A DNA stretch of 64,000 nucleotides from the NCBI RefSeq assembly GCF_008831285.2, contig NC_045138.2, positions 43,703,115 to 43,767,114 of the forward strand. Direction: 5' to 3'. Below are positions 10,807 through 23,874 of the stretch, piece by piece. The notes below the pieces were generated by a model. That model saw nothing but the letters and a program-made list of their open reading frames with translations. It was not told the origin of the DNA and did not search any database. Source of the stretch: Nymphaea colorata. Taxonomy: Eukaryota; Streptophyta; Magnoliopsida; Nymphaeales; Nymphaeaceae. Within the stretch, counting starts at the first letter, position 1. Each line of letters opens with the position of its first letter. Position numbers and translations under genes: made by a program.

Positions 10807-12599
10807 GATACAAATATATTCACGCTGCAACGATAGAGCAATCATCCATGCATGTGTGATTTCTAAAGAGAGTTGCTTAGCCTTTCCTATGACATCCACG
10901 TTGGGAAGGCAGGAACCCAAAGCTCTAAGCACATCAAACAACAATATCCTGAAGCTTTGCCATAACCAGTGGTGAGGGCTGGACATATCCCAAACATATT
11001 GTCAGTGGAGTGTAGACAAGACTAGTCACAAGGGCAGGACCTACCTCAAACAAAATTGTCATAACCCACTGGCCTCCCATCAATTATTCTTTCTTAATTT
11101 ACCATTATGAGGTCACATTCACAATAAGATTGGCTAGCACATAGGGTTAGTTCACTTCACAAGTGCACTCATACCTCAAAACACCTCTATAAGAGAGTTA
11201 CACATTCAGCCAACGCTCTTAGCTAGCCATCATACTTTATAGGTGTTTCTACCCTTCAAATTTATTCAATTGCATCACTGTCCAATAGCAATACATACAA
11301 AAATCTTATAGCATTCATATCAATCAAACATAACAATCACATCATACAAAAATTTAACACAACCACAGAAAGTAGTCTCGATTGGTGATTAGCTCGTACT
11401 TGTCTTATGCAAATATTATGCTAGGATGCTCACTAATGTACAATTGGGGTCGAAAAGATACTCGACTCGATACCCTACCTAATCTGTCCTAAACAATTAT
11501 AATTTCCAGCTTGCATATGTCATTGTGTAATAATTTAAAGCAATCAACCAATCTCCTAATTATTCAATCACATATGTTCATGTGGTAATAACCATGTTAT
11601 AGCACACATCAATCAACAAAACACAATCATAGGTTCTAACGATCCTGAAAAGCAAACACCCTAAATTTGGCCCTAGACAGGAATTTGCTAGGAATGTTGC
11701 CATATCTATCGTGCATCACCACAAATACCCAAAATTGCTTCGAGCTCCAAATCCTATTGCTCAAGGTTTACTCGACATGCCCGGTGCACCTGAGAAAACT
11801 CAAAGCGATAAGTCTTATATTCCTTTCACTCTAAAATCTATTTAGGTAAAAAATATGACCATTGAGATATAGGCCATGAACTCGAGCATATGCCAATAGT
11901 TTGAATCGGCTGACGAACATTTCTTCAAGTTTTTCACATATTTAAGAGGTCATTAAGCATGAACATTCCCAAATGCATCTTTAGGCACATCATCAATAAA
12001 TTAGACACCTAACACCTTGTTGAGACATCACTATTTGCAATTTTACTTTCTCATTAGCAATATGAAGATGATACTGTACTATTTCACTTGCAATAGCATA
12101 TATCAAGCAAATCACCCAGAATTATGTGTTTCCTTCACACCCTAGTGTACATCTGGCTCCCAATAACTTAAATATTTCGTCCTTCCTCCAAACCATAAAT
12201 TTAACCTATAAAGCAACATCGGTGCTACCTCCCCACATGCATTGTAACATCCAACAGATTATACATAGATCCTCGCCCCTCCAAAAAACAGTCATAGACA
12301 TTCTTCCATGTATTTAAATCTCTATCGTGCACCCTAAATCATTCGATTTTGAATCTAGTATACTCAAATAATAATTATAAATGCACTTAAGGAAAGCATT
12401 AAACAAAATAGGCTCGATTAGACCTCGCTCACCCCTCTTTTAGACTCCTAGGTGCTGTAGTGTCCTCGGCAGCCACCCCAAATGCTTGACCGATCCCCAA
12501 ACGATCAAGGTGATATGCTGTTGTCGCCTCCAACACCTTCTATTCACTGATATAAGGGGAAAGGTGCAGTCCTCCAACTGTCAAAACTAAGACAGCTCT
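10807..12599. other. Non-coding, probably continuation of the interrupted gypsy LTR
   Basis: AT-rich, with stops in all frames and no protein similarity that I can recognise. Its position after the copia target duplication means it was contiguous with 5487-5569 before the copia insertion, so at least the first part is likely the same LTR that starts at 2041. I could not find the outer LTR boundary. Confidence 0.45.
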
Positions 12600-13020
12600 A
12601 GCGAGCGTGAAAATGAGCAAGAGAGAGGTCAAAAGGGAGAGGTCAGACGATAGAAGAGGTCATCCGGTTGAGAAGGAGATGGTTAGCTGTGGGAGACACA
12701 TGCACAGGAGGGAGATACAGCAATGGAGAGACAAAGAAAGAGACAAAGGGTGTGAGTTCGGGCAAGGGAAAAAGACAGGCGAGAGAGAGAGTGAGGGACA
12801 GGGTGCTCAGTTGAGCGAGAGTGCAGAGAGACATGCGAGAGTGAGAGAGACCGAGGGTGAGAAAACACTGGCGGGAGAGAGAGCAGATGGCGAGGGTTGA
12901 CAAGAGACGGTGAAGGCAAGAGGACTTGGGACAGGGAGGGAGAAGAGTAAAGAACGATGAGAGGGAGAGGAATAAAGATGCGATAGAGGGCGAGAAAGAA
13001 GAAGACAAAAGAAACAAAGA
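12600..13020. repeat. Degenerate GA-rich low-complexity tract
   Basis: Long purine-rich + strand made of irregular GAGAGA, GGGAGA and GACAGG units. Open frames here on both strands are rich in Ser/Leu or Glu/Arg only because of this composition. Confidence 0.75.
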
Positions 13021-14337
13021 GAAATCAAGAGAGGCTTACCTCAGCTCCGCCGCCCTTCACCTCCGCCGCTGCTGTACCTTCTTCTGCTTCTTGTTCCTTC
13101 GTGTCAAGTTCGAACCAGCAAGATAGATTAACAGGGAGAGCCCAGCATTGGGCCTTCCTTTTCACACATGTGGAGTTTGGGTCTGGTTTTGGACCTTGAT
13201 CCAGGCCCCACTTGCCTAAAATATCACTCGTCACATTTTTGCTCTTGACTTTTACTTCAAAACTCCTTTTAAATAGTTACTATCATTTTTTTATAAAGTA
13301 CTTTCATTTCTATGATATGATCAAATATGAGACATTCTCCACTTCATGAGAAATATGATGAAAGAAGCAAACATTTTACCAGAATTGCACATATATTGTA
13401 GACTTTCACATTCAATGCATAAGAATTTCAGCCTTCATGTGCTAATAAAATTTTGAGATGTAATTTTTAGCATTTTTCATTTGTTTGATACATTTTTTCA
13501 CCTTTTTCTTTTCCATTTTTCTTTCTAGATTTTTCCTTTCTTTCTTCTTTTTATCCTTGTTTTAAGATTTTCCTTTTTCATCTGACCTTCACTACTAGGG
13601 GAAATTCCTTGCTACCCAACAACTACTACTGAACTTCATCATTTTTTATGATATTGTATAGGTCTATCTACTGCTTTCCCATTTCAGCTTGCAGGTCTTG
13701 GAGAGATAAATATGCATAGGTCACAACCTTTATGAGGCAGACATAAATCAGCTTTTTGCCAACTCGTCCCTCTCGATCATCGACTTAGATGAATAAGTAT
13801 GATAGTTATGAGCTCAAGATCAATGCTCATTTTATAGTATTTCTATTAAACCTCTATCAGAAACAAAAGTGGAAGTCGTATAATATTTCTGGTTGGGTCT
13901 GAACATGTGAGAGATTGCCAAAAGAATATTTTTTCCTGACCTTAATGTCTTTGGCTCCATAGAATAATTTGATCATATCAAAGTCCTTTCAGCCACTATA
14001 TATCCCTCAGCTGATTTAAAATATTTAAAATTTGCCCTATCTTTTGAGGAAAACTAAAAGGGAGAAGTACCATGTTCGATTCCCTAGACTATGTCCAAAA
14101 GATGTGTACATTAAGATCAGTCATTAATTTCTACCATCCATAGACATCAAAAAAATATGATTTGAATGTTCGAAAGTTTCATTAGTTGATAAGGGATATA
14201 AAGTTCAGATGGAATTGTAAGAACAATGTTGAGGTATAGAAGGATTTGCCCCGAGACTGTTTGAAATTTTTTTCTTGGAGTGCCTCAATGATGAAAAATC
14301 ATGAAGAGTTTTAGAGTTTGACAATTTTTTGACAAGT
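13021..14337. other. No gene seen
   Basis: A short GC-richer stretch at 13035-13215, then AT-rich DNA with scattered stops. Nothing recognisable. Confidence 0.4.
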
Positions 14338-14636
14338 ATGTCCTCATTTGTAAGGATTGCTAATGGTAGAGAGTGACCTTGTTTATGAGGTCGAATGGAG
14401 AATCTACCTCTAACATGACTGGTTATTTACCAACATGGTAGTCTTCCAATGTGGATTATCAGTCCTCGTTTGTAAGGATGGTTGATGCTAGAGAGTGACC
14501 TTGTTTGTGAGGTCGAAAAGGGACATACCTCTTACGTGTCAGGACAATGGGATTTAGGGTGACTCCATTCGTAAGCTTGAAAAGAGATTTACCGTTAACA
14601 TCCTAGGACAATGGTATAGAGAATGACCTTGTTTTT
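14338..14636 (+). repeat. Imperfect tandem repeat, about 123-bp unit
   Basis: Units starting near 14340 and 14463 share GTCCTC(A/G)TTTGTAAGGAT, GTAGAGAGTGACCTTGTTT-like and GAGGTCGAA words. Partial units follow near 14545 and 14605. Local tandem structure of this kind is common inside large plant LTRs. Confidence 0.7.
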
Positions 14637-17600
14637 TCACATAACCGTGAAATGAAAGACAATAACTGATCCACCCATAGAATGAAAGAAATTCGAGAAG
14701 AAATGTGATTGACTCTGGAGAGTGGAGTCTGACCCAGGAAACCATACAGGTTTCCTGAAGTTTGAGTACAGCCAGACAAACATAATAATACCTACATGGT
14801 TCCCCAATTTAGTGGCTCTAATATGCATTGCTTTCAAAAGGGTTACGAGGATTCTTGGAGGGTTTTATGCTCAAGATCTTCGATAGTCCGATCAAGTTAT
14901 GCCCATATACCTGGGTAGAGCCTATAGCACATGGCATAGACATCTCTATTTGGATTCCATGGTTTGCATACTTATCTCACCAATAGTATTTGAAGATATA
15001 CCCAGGTCATTGACCCCAGTGGTACTAATGAGAGGGCTTACCCTACCCTAGGATTAGTTCAGTTGTGAAAGATACTCAGTGGCATGATAATCGGACATGT
15101 ATAGGTGAAGGGATTTGAAAAATGAACGACTAAGGGCTTGAATGCAATGCTGCCTAACATGGGGGTTAAAATGACAGGGGCAAACAAGGTTTTCAAATAA
15201 TATAATAATTGAAGTAGGTTATATTTTGTTTAATTCTATGTGAGTGTGCTTGATTCCTGTTAGTTGTTCAAAGTAGTATATACATAGGAATGAAACATGT
15301 AAATTTGAAATTCTTCAAGTTCAGATAACATTTTGGGGTCTTACACAAGCAGTGAAACAATGTCTAGCCGTAGTAGAGATAGGTCCCACTATGATCACTA
15401 GTTTTTTGGGATGGAAAAGTTTATCACCGTGAAGATGATTGCTTCTACGAAGTAAGAAAGTGGTTTTGGGGCCTGACCTATTGGTACAATTTTGGCCGTT
15501 CATGGGCACACCTTTACCAGGGGTAACCGAACCAAGGACTAAATTTGACCTTCCTACTTGTTTAAGAAACTAAATGTCATCCTAAATACAATGCAATTTA
15601 AGGTAAACATGTTCTAGTTTTGGAATGCACTCCTAGTTTGACCTCAGAGTTTATGGAGCTTGAATAAGAGTAAGGGGCATTATTTGTCCCTAATCAGAGC
15701 AAGTCATGCAAATATGACCATAATTTTTATGATGCATGATTAATGTGAAATTAACCTAGTTTTCGAAAATACAGGTGGCCTCACATTTAAAGGGTTGATT
15801 GAATAAGATAAGAGGGGCTCTATTCATTCCCTTCTTATCATTTCCCATGCAATGATGACCTAAATTTTACATGATGCATGATGAGAGCAATGTAGCTGGT
15901 TTTCACAAATGACGGTTTTCTAAAATCGAGATTGGCCTCAGATTTAAGGGTGTTCGAATAGAGAAAGAGTTCCAATATTCTTAGCTCATCATTGACCATG
16001 CAGATGCATGAACCTAATTCATGATGCAAACCCTAACCTACATGAATGTGATGTTTGGAGATTAACAAACTTTAAACTTGCTAATGATAAGGTGGCTGCT
16101 ACAGTTTTTACGGTGATATAATGTTTTTAAGTGGGGTTAAATTAAGATTATCTACTTACCTGGGCAGATTTAATGCTCATTTAGGGTAGAAGGGTAGGTT
16201 ATTGGATCTAAGGGGTTGGCTTCAATCTAATGTAGTATCACTAAATTCGGGCCTTGATAAGGTCGATTACCTAGAACAATGTTGACTTAGAATTAACTGC
16301 CCTAAGTTAGGCAGAAGTGGTGTCTAAGTTTTGACTTAGCTTGATTTAATCTCACCTAGGCTCAAGGCTTACCCTAGTTAATGACCTTGAATAATCTAAG
16401 CTACGGTCTGTTAAACAAGCTTGGGTTTACTAAGGTTTAGTTTGACTCAAACATACGGCATGGGCTTGATGTGGCCCATGTTAAAGGCATTACATGTTTG
16501 CTTGGCCATAACTGAATCAAGTGGGCTTAGTTGACCTTGACTTGATTTAGACTGGATCTAGACCTAGCTCATGTTCGACACCTCGAGCAAGGTAAGTTAG
16601 TTTTAATCTCATCAATGTTGGGCTTGGGATTCTAACCAATGTTTGTACACTGGTTGAGATCTCTCACGACTCAAGTTTATAATTTAGAGCATTCAAAAAA
16701 TGATCTTGTGCAAAGACTAGGCGGGTTGTGGATTCTAAGGAGACTCTGGTTGGATGTCTGCATGAGCTTGAGCCCATTTGTATTAGAGACATCAAATGGA
16801 TCTCACTGAGTTTAGGCAAACATAGTTTGACTCGATTCAGTGCCTAACCCAAAGTGAATTTTACTTAGATTAATCACCTCAAGTAAGCTCTAGTGGAATA
16901 TTTAATTGAATCGAGTAGGCTTTAGGCATAGGACTTGTTTAGCATGGTTTGAATCTTAACTTGAATCAAACTCAGGTTTCAGATCTCAAATTTGATTAAG
17001 CTAAGCTCCTCCAAATTAAACATGGTTTATGAAATGGGGTGGTTTACTTACAAAGAACATGGTTTAGACAAAGCAAGCTTATAACTCTATTAACCTCTAA
17101 CTATTTAACTGCATGATATATAGCATGGGCATGATGAAAGTATAACTAAAGAGAGAAAACAAACTTAGCGTGAACTACATAACTGAAATTAAACTAGCAT
17201 GAAGTTTTATTAAGAAAAGCAACTAAGGTTATAAGCTTTAGGAGTATGTGGAGGATAGCAACATGGACCAAAAAGGAAGAGGTAAGTTGGAGAGGGTGCA
17301 CTTTGGTGGAGCAGCAGAGTGGCAGTATGTTGAGAAGTGAGGGCATAGTGGTAATTTGAGAAGAAGATGAGGTAAGGAGCGATGCAAGCAATGGGTGAGG
17401 TAAACAATAATGTTATTTAGTTTTTCATTAAAAAATAAATAAAATAAAAAGGTGGTTGTCCTATTGATTATGCTCAAAAAGGTGGGCTTCCTAGTGATTA
17501 TGCTATAACAAGTGGGCCTTGAGTGGCTTTCTTTTGGAAAACATGAGCCCCTAATGATGATGTTCTAAAATGGTGGGCTCCTTCGATGACTATTGCCTAA

Positions 17601-17938
17601 AACTGTGGGTTTAGTTAATGATGACAATTCATAAAACTGTGGATTCATCATTCTCTTACTTTTCTGTTCTTCTTTTTCTTTAAAAATTTACTATCGGTGG
17701 ACCTAGGATGCTAGAGTGGGTCCAAGTCCAGGTCTAGGTTTTTCTAGGAAAGGGGCTGGTATGATTGTGGATTGCTTTTGTGATCCAGAATCTAATTTGT
17801 TTTCAATGTAAAACCAGATTTTCAAGTTGAACTTTAAGAGAATCTCATTTTAATCAAAATTTATTCTGACAGTCACCTCGGGCATACAATGTGACCTTTT
17901 CCTAGGATTGTTGACTTCTGTTCTACGTGCACAGCAGA
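14637..17938. other. Non-coding, LTR-like region with one conserved core on the minus strand
   Basis: No gene. The stretch carries the LTR core motif at 15470-15540 on the minus strand (see findings). It also carries loosely repeated GATGCATGAT-containing segments at about 15660-16030. The 16100-17100 stretch repeats words such as GGCTTA and GACTTGA-like without a strict period. A large, old LTR fragment is the likeliest explanation. Confidence 0.45.
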
Positions 17939-18936
17939 TCAAAACACAACAGGCAAGCTGTGTAGGACGACAGTGTCAACAGTGAGGCCAGGTCCGAACC
18001 CAAGGAGCACACCCCACTCGAGCCCTTCTCCGGTTGTGGCCGCGCCATCCTCCATCGATCTCTTCCTCACCTCGTCCATGATAAAGAGCACGGTTGCACT
18101 GGACATGTTGCCGTACTCGCTTAGCACGCGCCTAGACGCCCTTAGCTTCTCAGCTTTCAACTTGAGCCTCTCCTCCACTCGGTTCAAGACGGCAGGCCCG
18201 CCAGGGTGCATGATCCAGAATATGGAGTTCCAGTCCGAGACCCCGAGTCGGTCAAAGGCCTCTGCCAAAACCTTCTCGATGTTAGTCGAGATGAGGCTCG
18301 GCACACTCTGTTGGAGATGGAAAGTCAAGCCCGCCGCGCCTAGGTGCCCTCCCACAGCCCCTTCGCTGTCGGGCAAAATGGTCTGACCAGTCCAAGCGAG
18401 CTCGAAAATCGGCTTCTCCATGTTAGGGACTGGGTCCACGCCAACAATGACTGCAGCCGCTCCATCGGCAAAAAGGGCTAAACCAACCAGGCCATCTGGG
18501 TACGTCCCGCAGGGCCCGTGGAACGTAACTGCAACCATCTCGCAGCATACGACCAACACCCTTGACCCCCTGTTGTTCTCGGCGAAGTCCTTGGCTATGC
18601 GTAAGACCGCGCTGCCGGCGAAACAGCCCTGGTGAGGTAGCATGACGCGCTTGACTGCCGGGTTCAGGCCCAAGAGGTTGGTGAGTTGGTAGTCCGCACC
18701 AGGCAGCTCCCCGCCGCTGCTGGTACAAAAGATGAGGTGCGTGATGTTTGACCTGGGCCGCGCCCACTCGGCGATGGCCTTGACCGCGGCCTCCTGCGCC
18801 AAGCGCGGCACCTCTTTAACCAGCATGGCTTGGCGCGCGTCTAGGGAGGGAGCCGCCTGGTCACAGATGCTGGGGTTTGCCTTCAACATCTCTTCTGTCA
18901 ATTGCATGTGCCTCTTCTTTATCCCAGAGTTACCAC
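17939..18936 (-). CDS. Chalcone-synthase-like type III polyketide synthase, exon 2
   Basis: An uninterrupted 998-bp exon. It starts after a minus-strand acceptor (ATGCAG, 18937-18942) with two bases that complete a split Cys codon, followed by [10 protein letters not shown]. This is the conserved intron site of plant chalcone synthases. It ends at TGA 17939-17941 after [15 protein letters not shown]. By a constant offset to the usual CHS numbering, the catalytic Cys164, Phe215, His303 and Asn336 are all present, as are Glu192, Gly256, Phe265 and Ser338. Differences from typical CHS are T132S, V135G, M137L and T194V. The family condenses a starter CoA with malonyl-CoA units in the cytosol to make chalcones, stilbenes, pyrones or diarylheptanoids. 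The product here cannot be inferred. Exon 1 (about 60 residues, including the CoA-binding Lys/Arg) was not found upstream, so this may be a gene cut off by a long intron or a pseudogene fragment. Confidence 0.9.
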
Positions 18937-19639
18937 CTGCATCCATACTCACAAGCCCCATATTAAGCATATCGAATAAAAAGCCCAATCACGTATCAAC
19001 ATATTTGCTATCAATCTTTTATCAAAGATCAAAGCCATCATATATATGGAATGAAAATAAAGAAAGATTAGGTCAGGTATATATATGATATATAGTGGGC
19101 TATGTATGTACAAGAAGAATGTTAAGACATGAATGGTATACGATGTCTGCGATTGTCTAAAAAACAATGGTTATGGTGAGAGAAGAATGTAAAATTTACA
19201 TATTTTGGTGAACTTCTCCTTAAGGCCGGTCAGGTGTAAATTTTCATTTTAAATGAAACCAAGTTTTCTTTGTGTTTCCAGAATTTTGGATTTTGGGTAA
19301 AAGAAGACTGCATCTTTTGAAAGGTGAACCAACTTAGTGTACTTACAAATACAAGTGATACAAGTGAATGGATAAGAGACATGATAGACCAGCTAGTAAT
19401 GAGCAGCTAAAGGATAGCTCAACTTCTTCTGAAGCCGACGCTCCAAGTTCAGAAGATTGAACCAGCTGAGTAGAGGTTGGTGTTCCAGCACAGTCCGACT
19501 AGAGTCCACTAGAAAATCAATTGACCATATTGCTCACTACCCTGTAAATTTGAACTACAGTTGGTACAAATGTTGGTGGATGATCCAAGGATCCAACACG
19601 ACCCCTAGGTGACACTAGCGCACCCCCAAGGCCAAACTA
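18937..19639. other. Intron or 5' flank of the polyketide synthase; no exon 1 seen
   Basis: AT-rich sequence upstream of the acceptor on the minus strand. I looked for the conserved exon 1 words around ATVMAIGTATPP and YPDYYF in all minus frames out to about 26 kb and saw none. Confidence 0.4.
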
Positions 19640-19865
19640 CCGTTAGTTACATACAAGCAATTCATTGAAATGGGGCCACATTCATCAACAAGATGAGGCG
19701 GTATAGATAGTGTAAAAAATAGGGTACACAAGGTGGGATGCATCTTGCAACTGCTTAGGGTGGTAGGAGAAAATACAATTAATTACATCACTTACCTAAT
19801 ACCTACTAAAGGATGATGCTGAAAGGTGGTGGCAAACAGGTTCTACCATCCAATTCACAAATCAG
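19640..19865 (+). pseudogene. Possible short gypsy gag scrap
   Basis: Across frames the words YKQFIEMGPH, DDAERWWQTG-like and KVGCILQ can be read, which loosely resemble the gag region just before the LEGxAxxWW motif of gypsy elements. Stops and frameshifts are frequent. It could be chance. Confidence 0.25.
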
Positions 19866-20556
19866 CAACAAATTATATGCTAGGGCCATGCGTGGCCGAC
19901 CCAGGCCGGTTAGGACCGGACGTCCTGGCCTGCCAGCGTGGCCAAATCATGCTTGTTTAGGCCAAAATGGTTAAAGCTGGTATTTTACCTGGCCAACTTT
20001 TGGTTGGTTGGGTCCAATGGGTCAAAAATGACTCTTGCCCAGGTCAAATAATTTTTGTAATATTGTGCAATAAAAAAAAAATCTTTTTAAGGTAATTATT
20101 CTTTTTCTTGAAAATATATTTTAAACACAAAATTACCAAAACACCCTTGGTAGGCTCTTATATGCTTTTTTAGGTCATTATGACCTATTATTTTAGTTTG
20201 TAAAATGACAAAAATGCTCTTATGGTACTTATTCCCTTTCTTGAGGGTGATGGCCTATTTCATAGATTGTGAGGGCAATTGAAAAAGGGGAGGGGGGCTC
20301 AATTATGAATAGCTTTATTATTCCCTCGTTGGCTTCATCCCTTGAGCTTATATCTCTTTCCCTCATTTTCTCGTTCTCTCTCATCTCCTCCCCCGCCTTG
20401 CCTTCCAAGGAAGACTCTATTAGGTAAGTTCTTCATTTCCAATTTCTTTTAACTTTGTTTTAGTTCCATTATGTTATTTTGGTTTTATTTTTCATCATGT
20501 TTATTGCATATTCAAATTTAATTTCATTGTCAATTAAGCATTAAAAGGGGTAAGAT
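19866..20556. other. No gene seen
   Basis: A stretch with several GGCC-containing words (19885-20040), then AT-rich DNA and a CT-rich segment near 20340-20420. Nothing recognisable. Confidence 0.4.
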
Positions 20557-20740
20557 ATGCCCCCTCTCTCTCCTAGACTAAGGTTCTCTTTAATTAGTAT
20601 GCATAAAAAGGGGTAAGGTATGCCCCTCTCTCTCTGCATAAAAAGGGGTAAGGTATGCCCCCCCTCTCTCTCTGCATAAAAAGGGTAAGGTATGCCCCCT
20701 CTCTCTCCCTTTCTATTTCCTATCTTTTTCTCTCTATTTT

Positions 20741-20775
<35 letters not shown>

Positions 20776-20975
20776 TGGTTCTCTATTTTTCCTCTTCTTC
20801 TCACATTGTCAACTCTCTCCTTATTTCTCTTCTTTTCTCTCAGTCTCTCTCTCACTATCCCTCTCTATCTATCCCTCGCTTTGTATTTCTTTTCTTTTCT
20901 TTTGTCTCTGTTTCTTTATCTCTGTTATCCCTCTCTCTCCCTCTTCATTTATCTCTTTCTAAGATTTTTTTTATT
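20557..20975 (+). repeat. Short tandem repeat followed by CT microsatellite
   Basis: Three to four units of about 37 bp (GCATAAAAAGGGGTAAGGTATG then CCCC(T/C) and a CT run; the last units near 20601, 20636 and 20674) lead into (CT)n at about 20743-20771 and a long CT-rich stretch. Leu/Ser- and Arg/Glu-rich frames here are composition artefacts. Confidence 0.8.
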
Positions 20976-23870
20976 TTGTGATTGGATCAATGCATTCCAT
21001 TTAGTTTATATTTAATCTTTAGTCCATACATTTAGTTTTGATTTATGATTATTCATGCATTTCATTTAGTTTATTAGTCCTTAATTGATGATTGTGTGTT
21101 TCATTTAATTTACTCCTAATTGATGTATTTCATTTAATTTACTCATAATTTTTTATTTATGCATTTCATTTAGTCTATTTTCATTATTAGTTTGTTACAC
21201 ACTAAATTTACTTGAGATTTAAGGACAATTAATCCCTTATTTTTATGTCAATCTTAATTTGGGAGTAAGCAATAATCCTTGAAATACTCAAATAAGTTCA
21301 CATAGATTGGGCATGCATTGATTTCAGATTAAACACATTTACATGAATAAAACATACAATTCACCACTAATAAGAACCTAAACAAATTAAATTTACTACC
21401 ATACTCCAAGTAATAATTTAGGTATTCAAAGTAATTCAAAGTTAGTACATCATTTTCAAATTTGCACTCATGCTTTCAAAAGAAATTTTGAAATGCACAA
21501 GCATTTGAAAACAAATTTTCTTAAAAAATATTAAGATGCATTCATCATATAGCTTAGGAAAAGTCATTGCATGGCCTATGATGACAATGAAAATAATCTA
21601 ATGAAATGTCATTATGAATCTTAAGTTTTGAGGCTAAATTAGATCTTAGCAATCCATCACTGTCAAAATTTAGGGCAAGTTTGTTTCATTTTTGTATTAG
21701 GAAAAAGATGACATCTAGACATCTAGACAAATAGAAGGGTAGAGTTTAGTCCTTGGTTTAATTACCCTAGTAAATGCACCAGGAACGATCGAGCCTCGTA
21801 CCGACAGGTTGGGTCCCATCTAACAGAGGCGAGTCAAATACTATATAATCTACATGTGGAGCAGCCAAATTTTACATACAAATAGTTTAGCAACCGTGAT
21901 AGGACATGTCCATATTTGATTAATTTGCACTCTATTTGTTTAATTTTCTAAATGTCTCTAACCTTTAAAACCGTAGGTGTCCCATGTAGATTTAGGCATT
22001 GTTTGTTTTAATAGGGCTAATTGAGGAGGATTCATACGTGATTACATAGACTTAGAAAAATATAGCCCACCTAAGTTAGGAGTTGTATAAAAACAATGTT
22101 TGATGTCTTTTAATTTTAATCTCCATTTAGGCCCCATTGCATTAGAGCCAAAATTTTGTGCATGTGTTCATATTTGAAAAGTATCTCTACCTTATTAGTC
22201 TCGGTTATAATGTCGCTGTACTTATCCTATGGGCAGTAGAACTGAAAGTTCCACGACTGGACCAACCTTTATCCATATCTAGGTTTTATTTCCCATTTGC
22301 TATGGTACTAGCCCGGTATATGCACAAGGATCAAGGAGAATGAAGAGAACCATAAATTAAAGCCTAATGAAGAGGTCAATCCCATGTACTATGAGCTCTA
22401 CTCTGGCATAAAGGCAGATATGTATATGGAAATGTTGTTAATCTTAAAGCCCAACTCAATTTAGAAAGTCCAAGTTTTTTTCCCAAAAAGTTACATAGTA
22501 GGTCTTTTTAGGGAATCTTTTTGTATATAAATGTTGTGTATATATATGTACACTATTTGTAAATACATATATGTATGCTATTTTCTTTAGGGCATACTTT
22601 GCTTTGTGAGGTTTATCCTCTTCTCAGTCTGGGGTTCGATTTATTAACTCTTCCAGTTTCTTGATTTCAGTCACCACAGTTTGGACCCATCCTAAAGGTC
22701 ACGTCATCCATAACAATCTTTGTGGAGTTCCTGAAACCCGTTTCCTTCCATCTAGACTCAAGTCCTCGATGGTACATTGACTGACTACCTCATTTCACCT
22801 ACACATTCCCATACCATCTTGAGAATTGTGGGATAGAAGCAACAACACAATCAACATGTCACTTGTGAATGACAACCTCATACATGCATTTGTTGAAAGA
22901 TGGAATCCAGCAACCAATACTTTTTTGTTCTGTTAGGGAGAGATGACTGTCAACTTAGATGAGTTATCAAGCATTTTGGACCTCCCTGAAAGAATATGCC
23001 ATCTCAAAAATCCAGTGGATGAATAGTTTCTAGTCAATGACAAAGAATACAATCTGAAGGAGATTCTATTTGGGTTAAGTGGGGTTAAAGCTTGGACTAT
23101 AACAAAAAAAAAAAGCAAATGGTCAATTCATTAGTCTAGTTTATTTTTACACCGTATTTAAAAAAGCAGGGGTAGAGATGAAGACTCTATCCAAAAAAGT
23201 CTAAGAAAAAACTAAGCGATTTATGGTGATTAATAATGTTGGCCTAATTTTCTTTGCAAATGGGCTAGGCACCTTTGATTTTCAGGCTTTACAACTTTTC
23301 AGAATGTGGGAGCACTATCAATCAAGGAGATTGTTAATAACAATTTTTGCCCTAGCCTTGTCTTGCAAAGGCTTGACTTAATTTGCAATGCAAGGCACCA
23401 CCATTGTTGAAGGTTGCACGAGTGCATTAGAGTAATGGTTCTATAGACATGTCATTCAAGAAGGAAGTGCTCCTAAAAAAGAGTAAAGTGACACCATATG
23501 CATTTATAAAAAAGAGCTATCACTATAGATACTATCTCAATGCCACTAGGCAGCTTCAACACAAGTGATGATTGTTGAGTAAAGTGACACCAAATGCACG
23601 TGAGCATCCAAACCACAAGAAAATAAAAGTAAACACCAAATCACATGTACCTTCTACAAACCTCCATGATCTTGGTGGCCCATGAAGCTTAAAAAACAAG
23701 CAAAAAATTTTAACAAGACACTAGATCAACTAATATAGCTCAATCAAATAGTTGAACTAAGGAATCTAATTCAATAATTCACTATTAAAAAATAGCTGAA
23801 GTATCTAATGATGAAAAATTCGTGTAAATAAAAAATAAAAACTGATGTTCATGACTCAAATAGTTCCAGC
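20976..23870. other. Non-coding; one conserved LTR core on the + strand
   Basis: AT-rich with no coding region that I can defend. The LTR core motif is at 21748-21817, so part of this is probably an old LTR of the same broad type as the solo LTRs. A short ATATATG tract lies near 22535-22575. Confidence 0.45.
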
Positions 23871-23874
23871 TCTA

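Noticed and set aside
12607-13028. Glu/Arg- or Ser/Leu-rich frames
   Set aside because: Degenerate GA tract; no domain, start context or conserved words.
20541-21015. Long Leu/Ser-rich and Arg/Glu-rich frames
   Set aside because: Direct translation of a CT microsatellite and its flanks, open in several frames at once.
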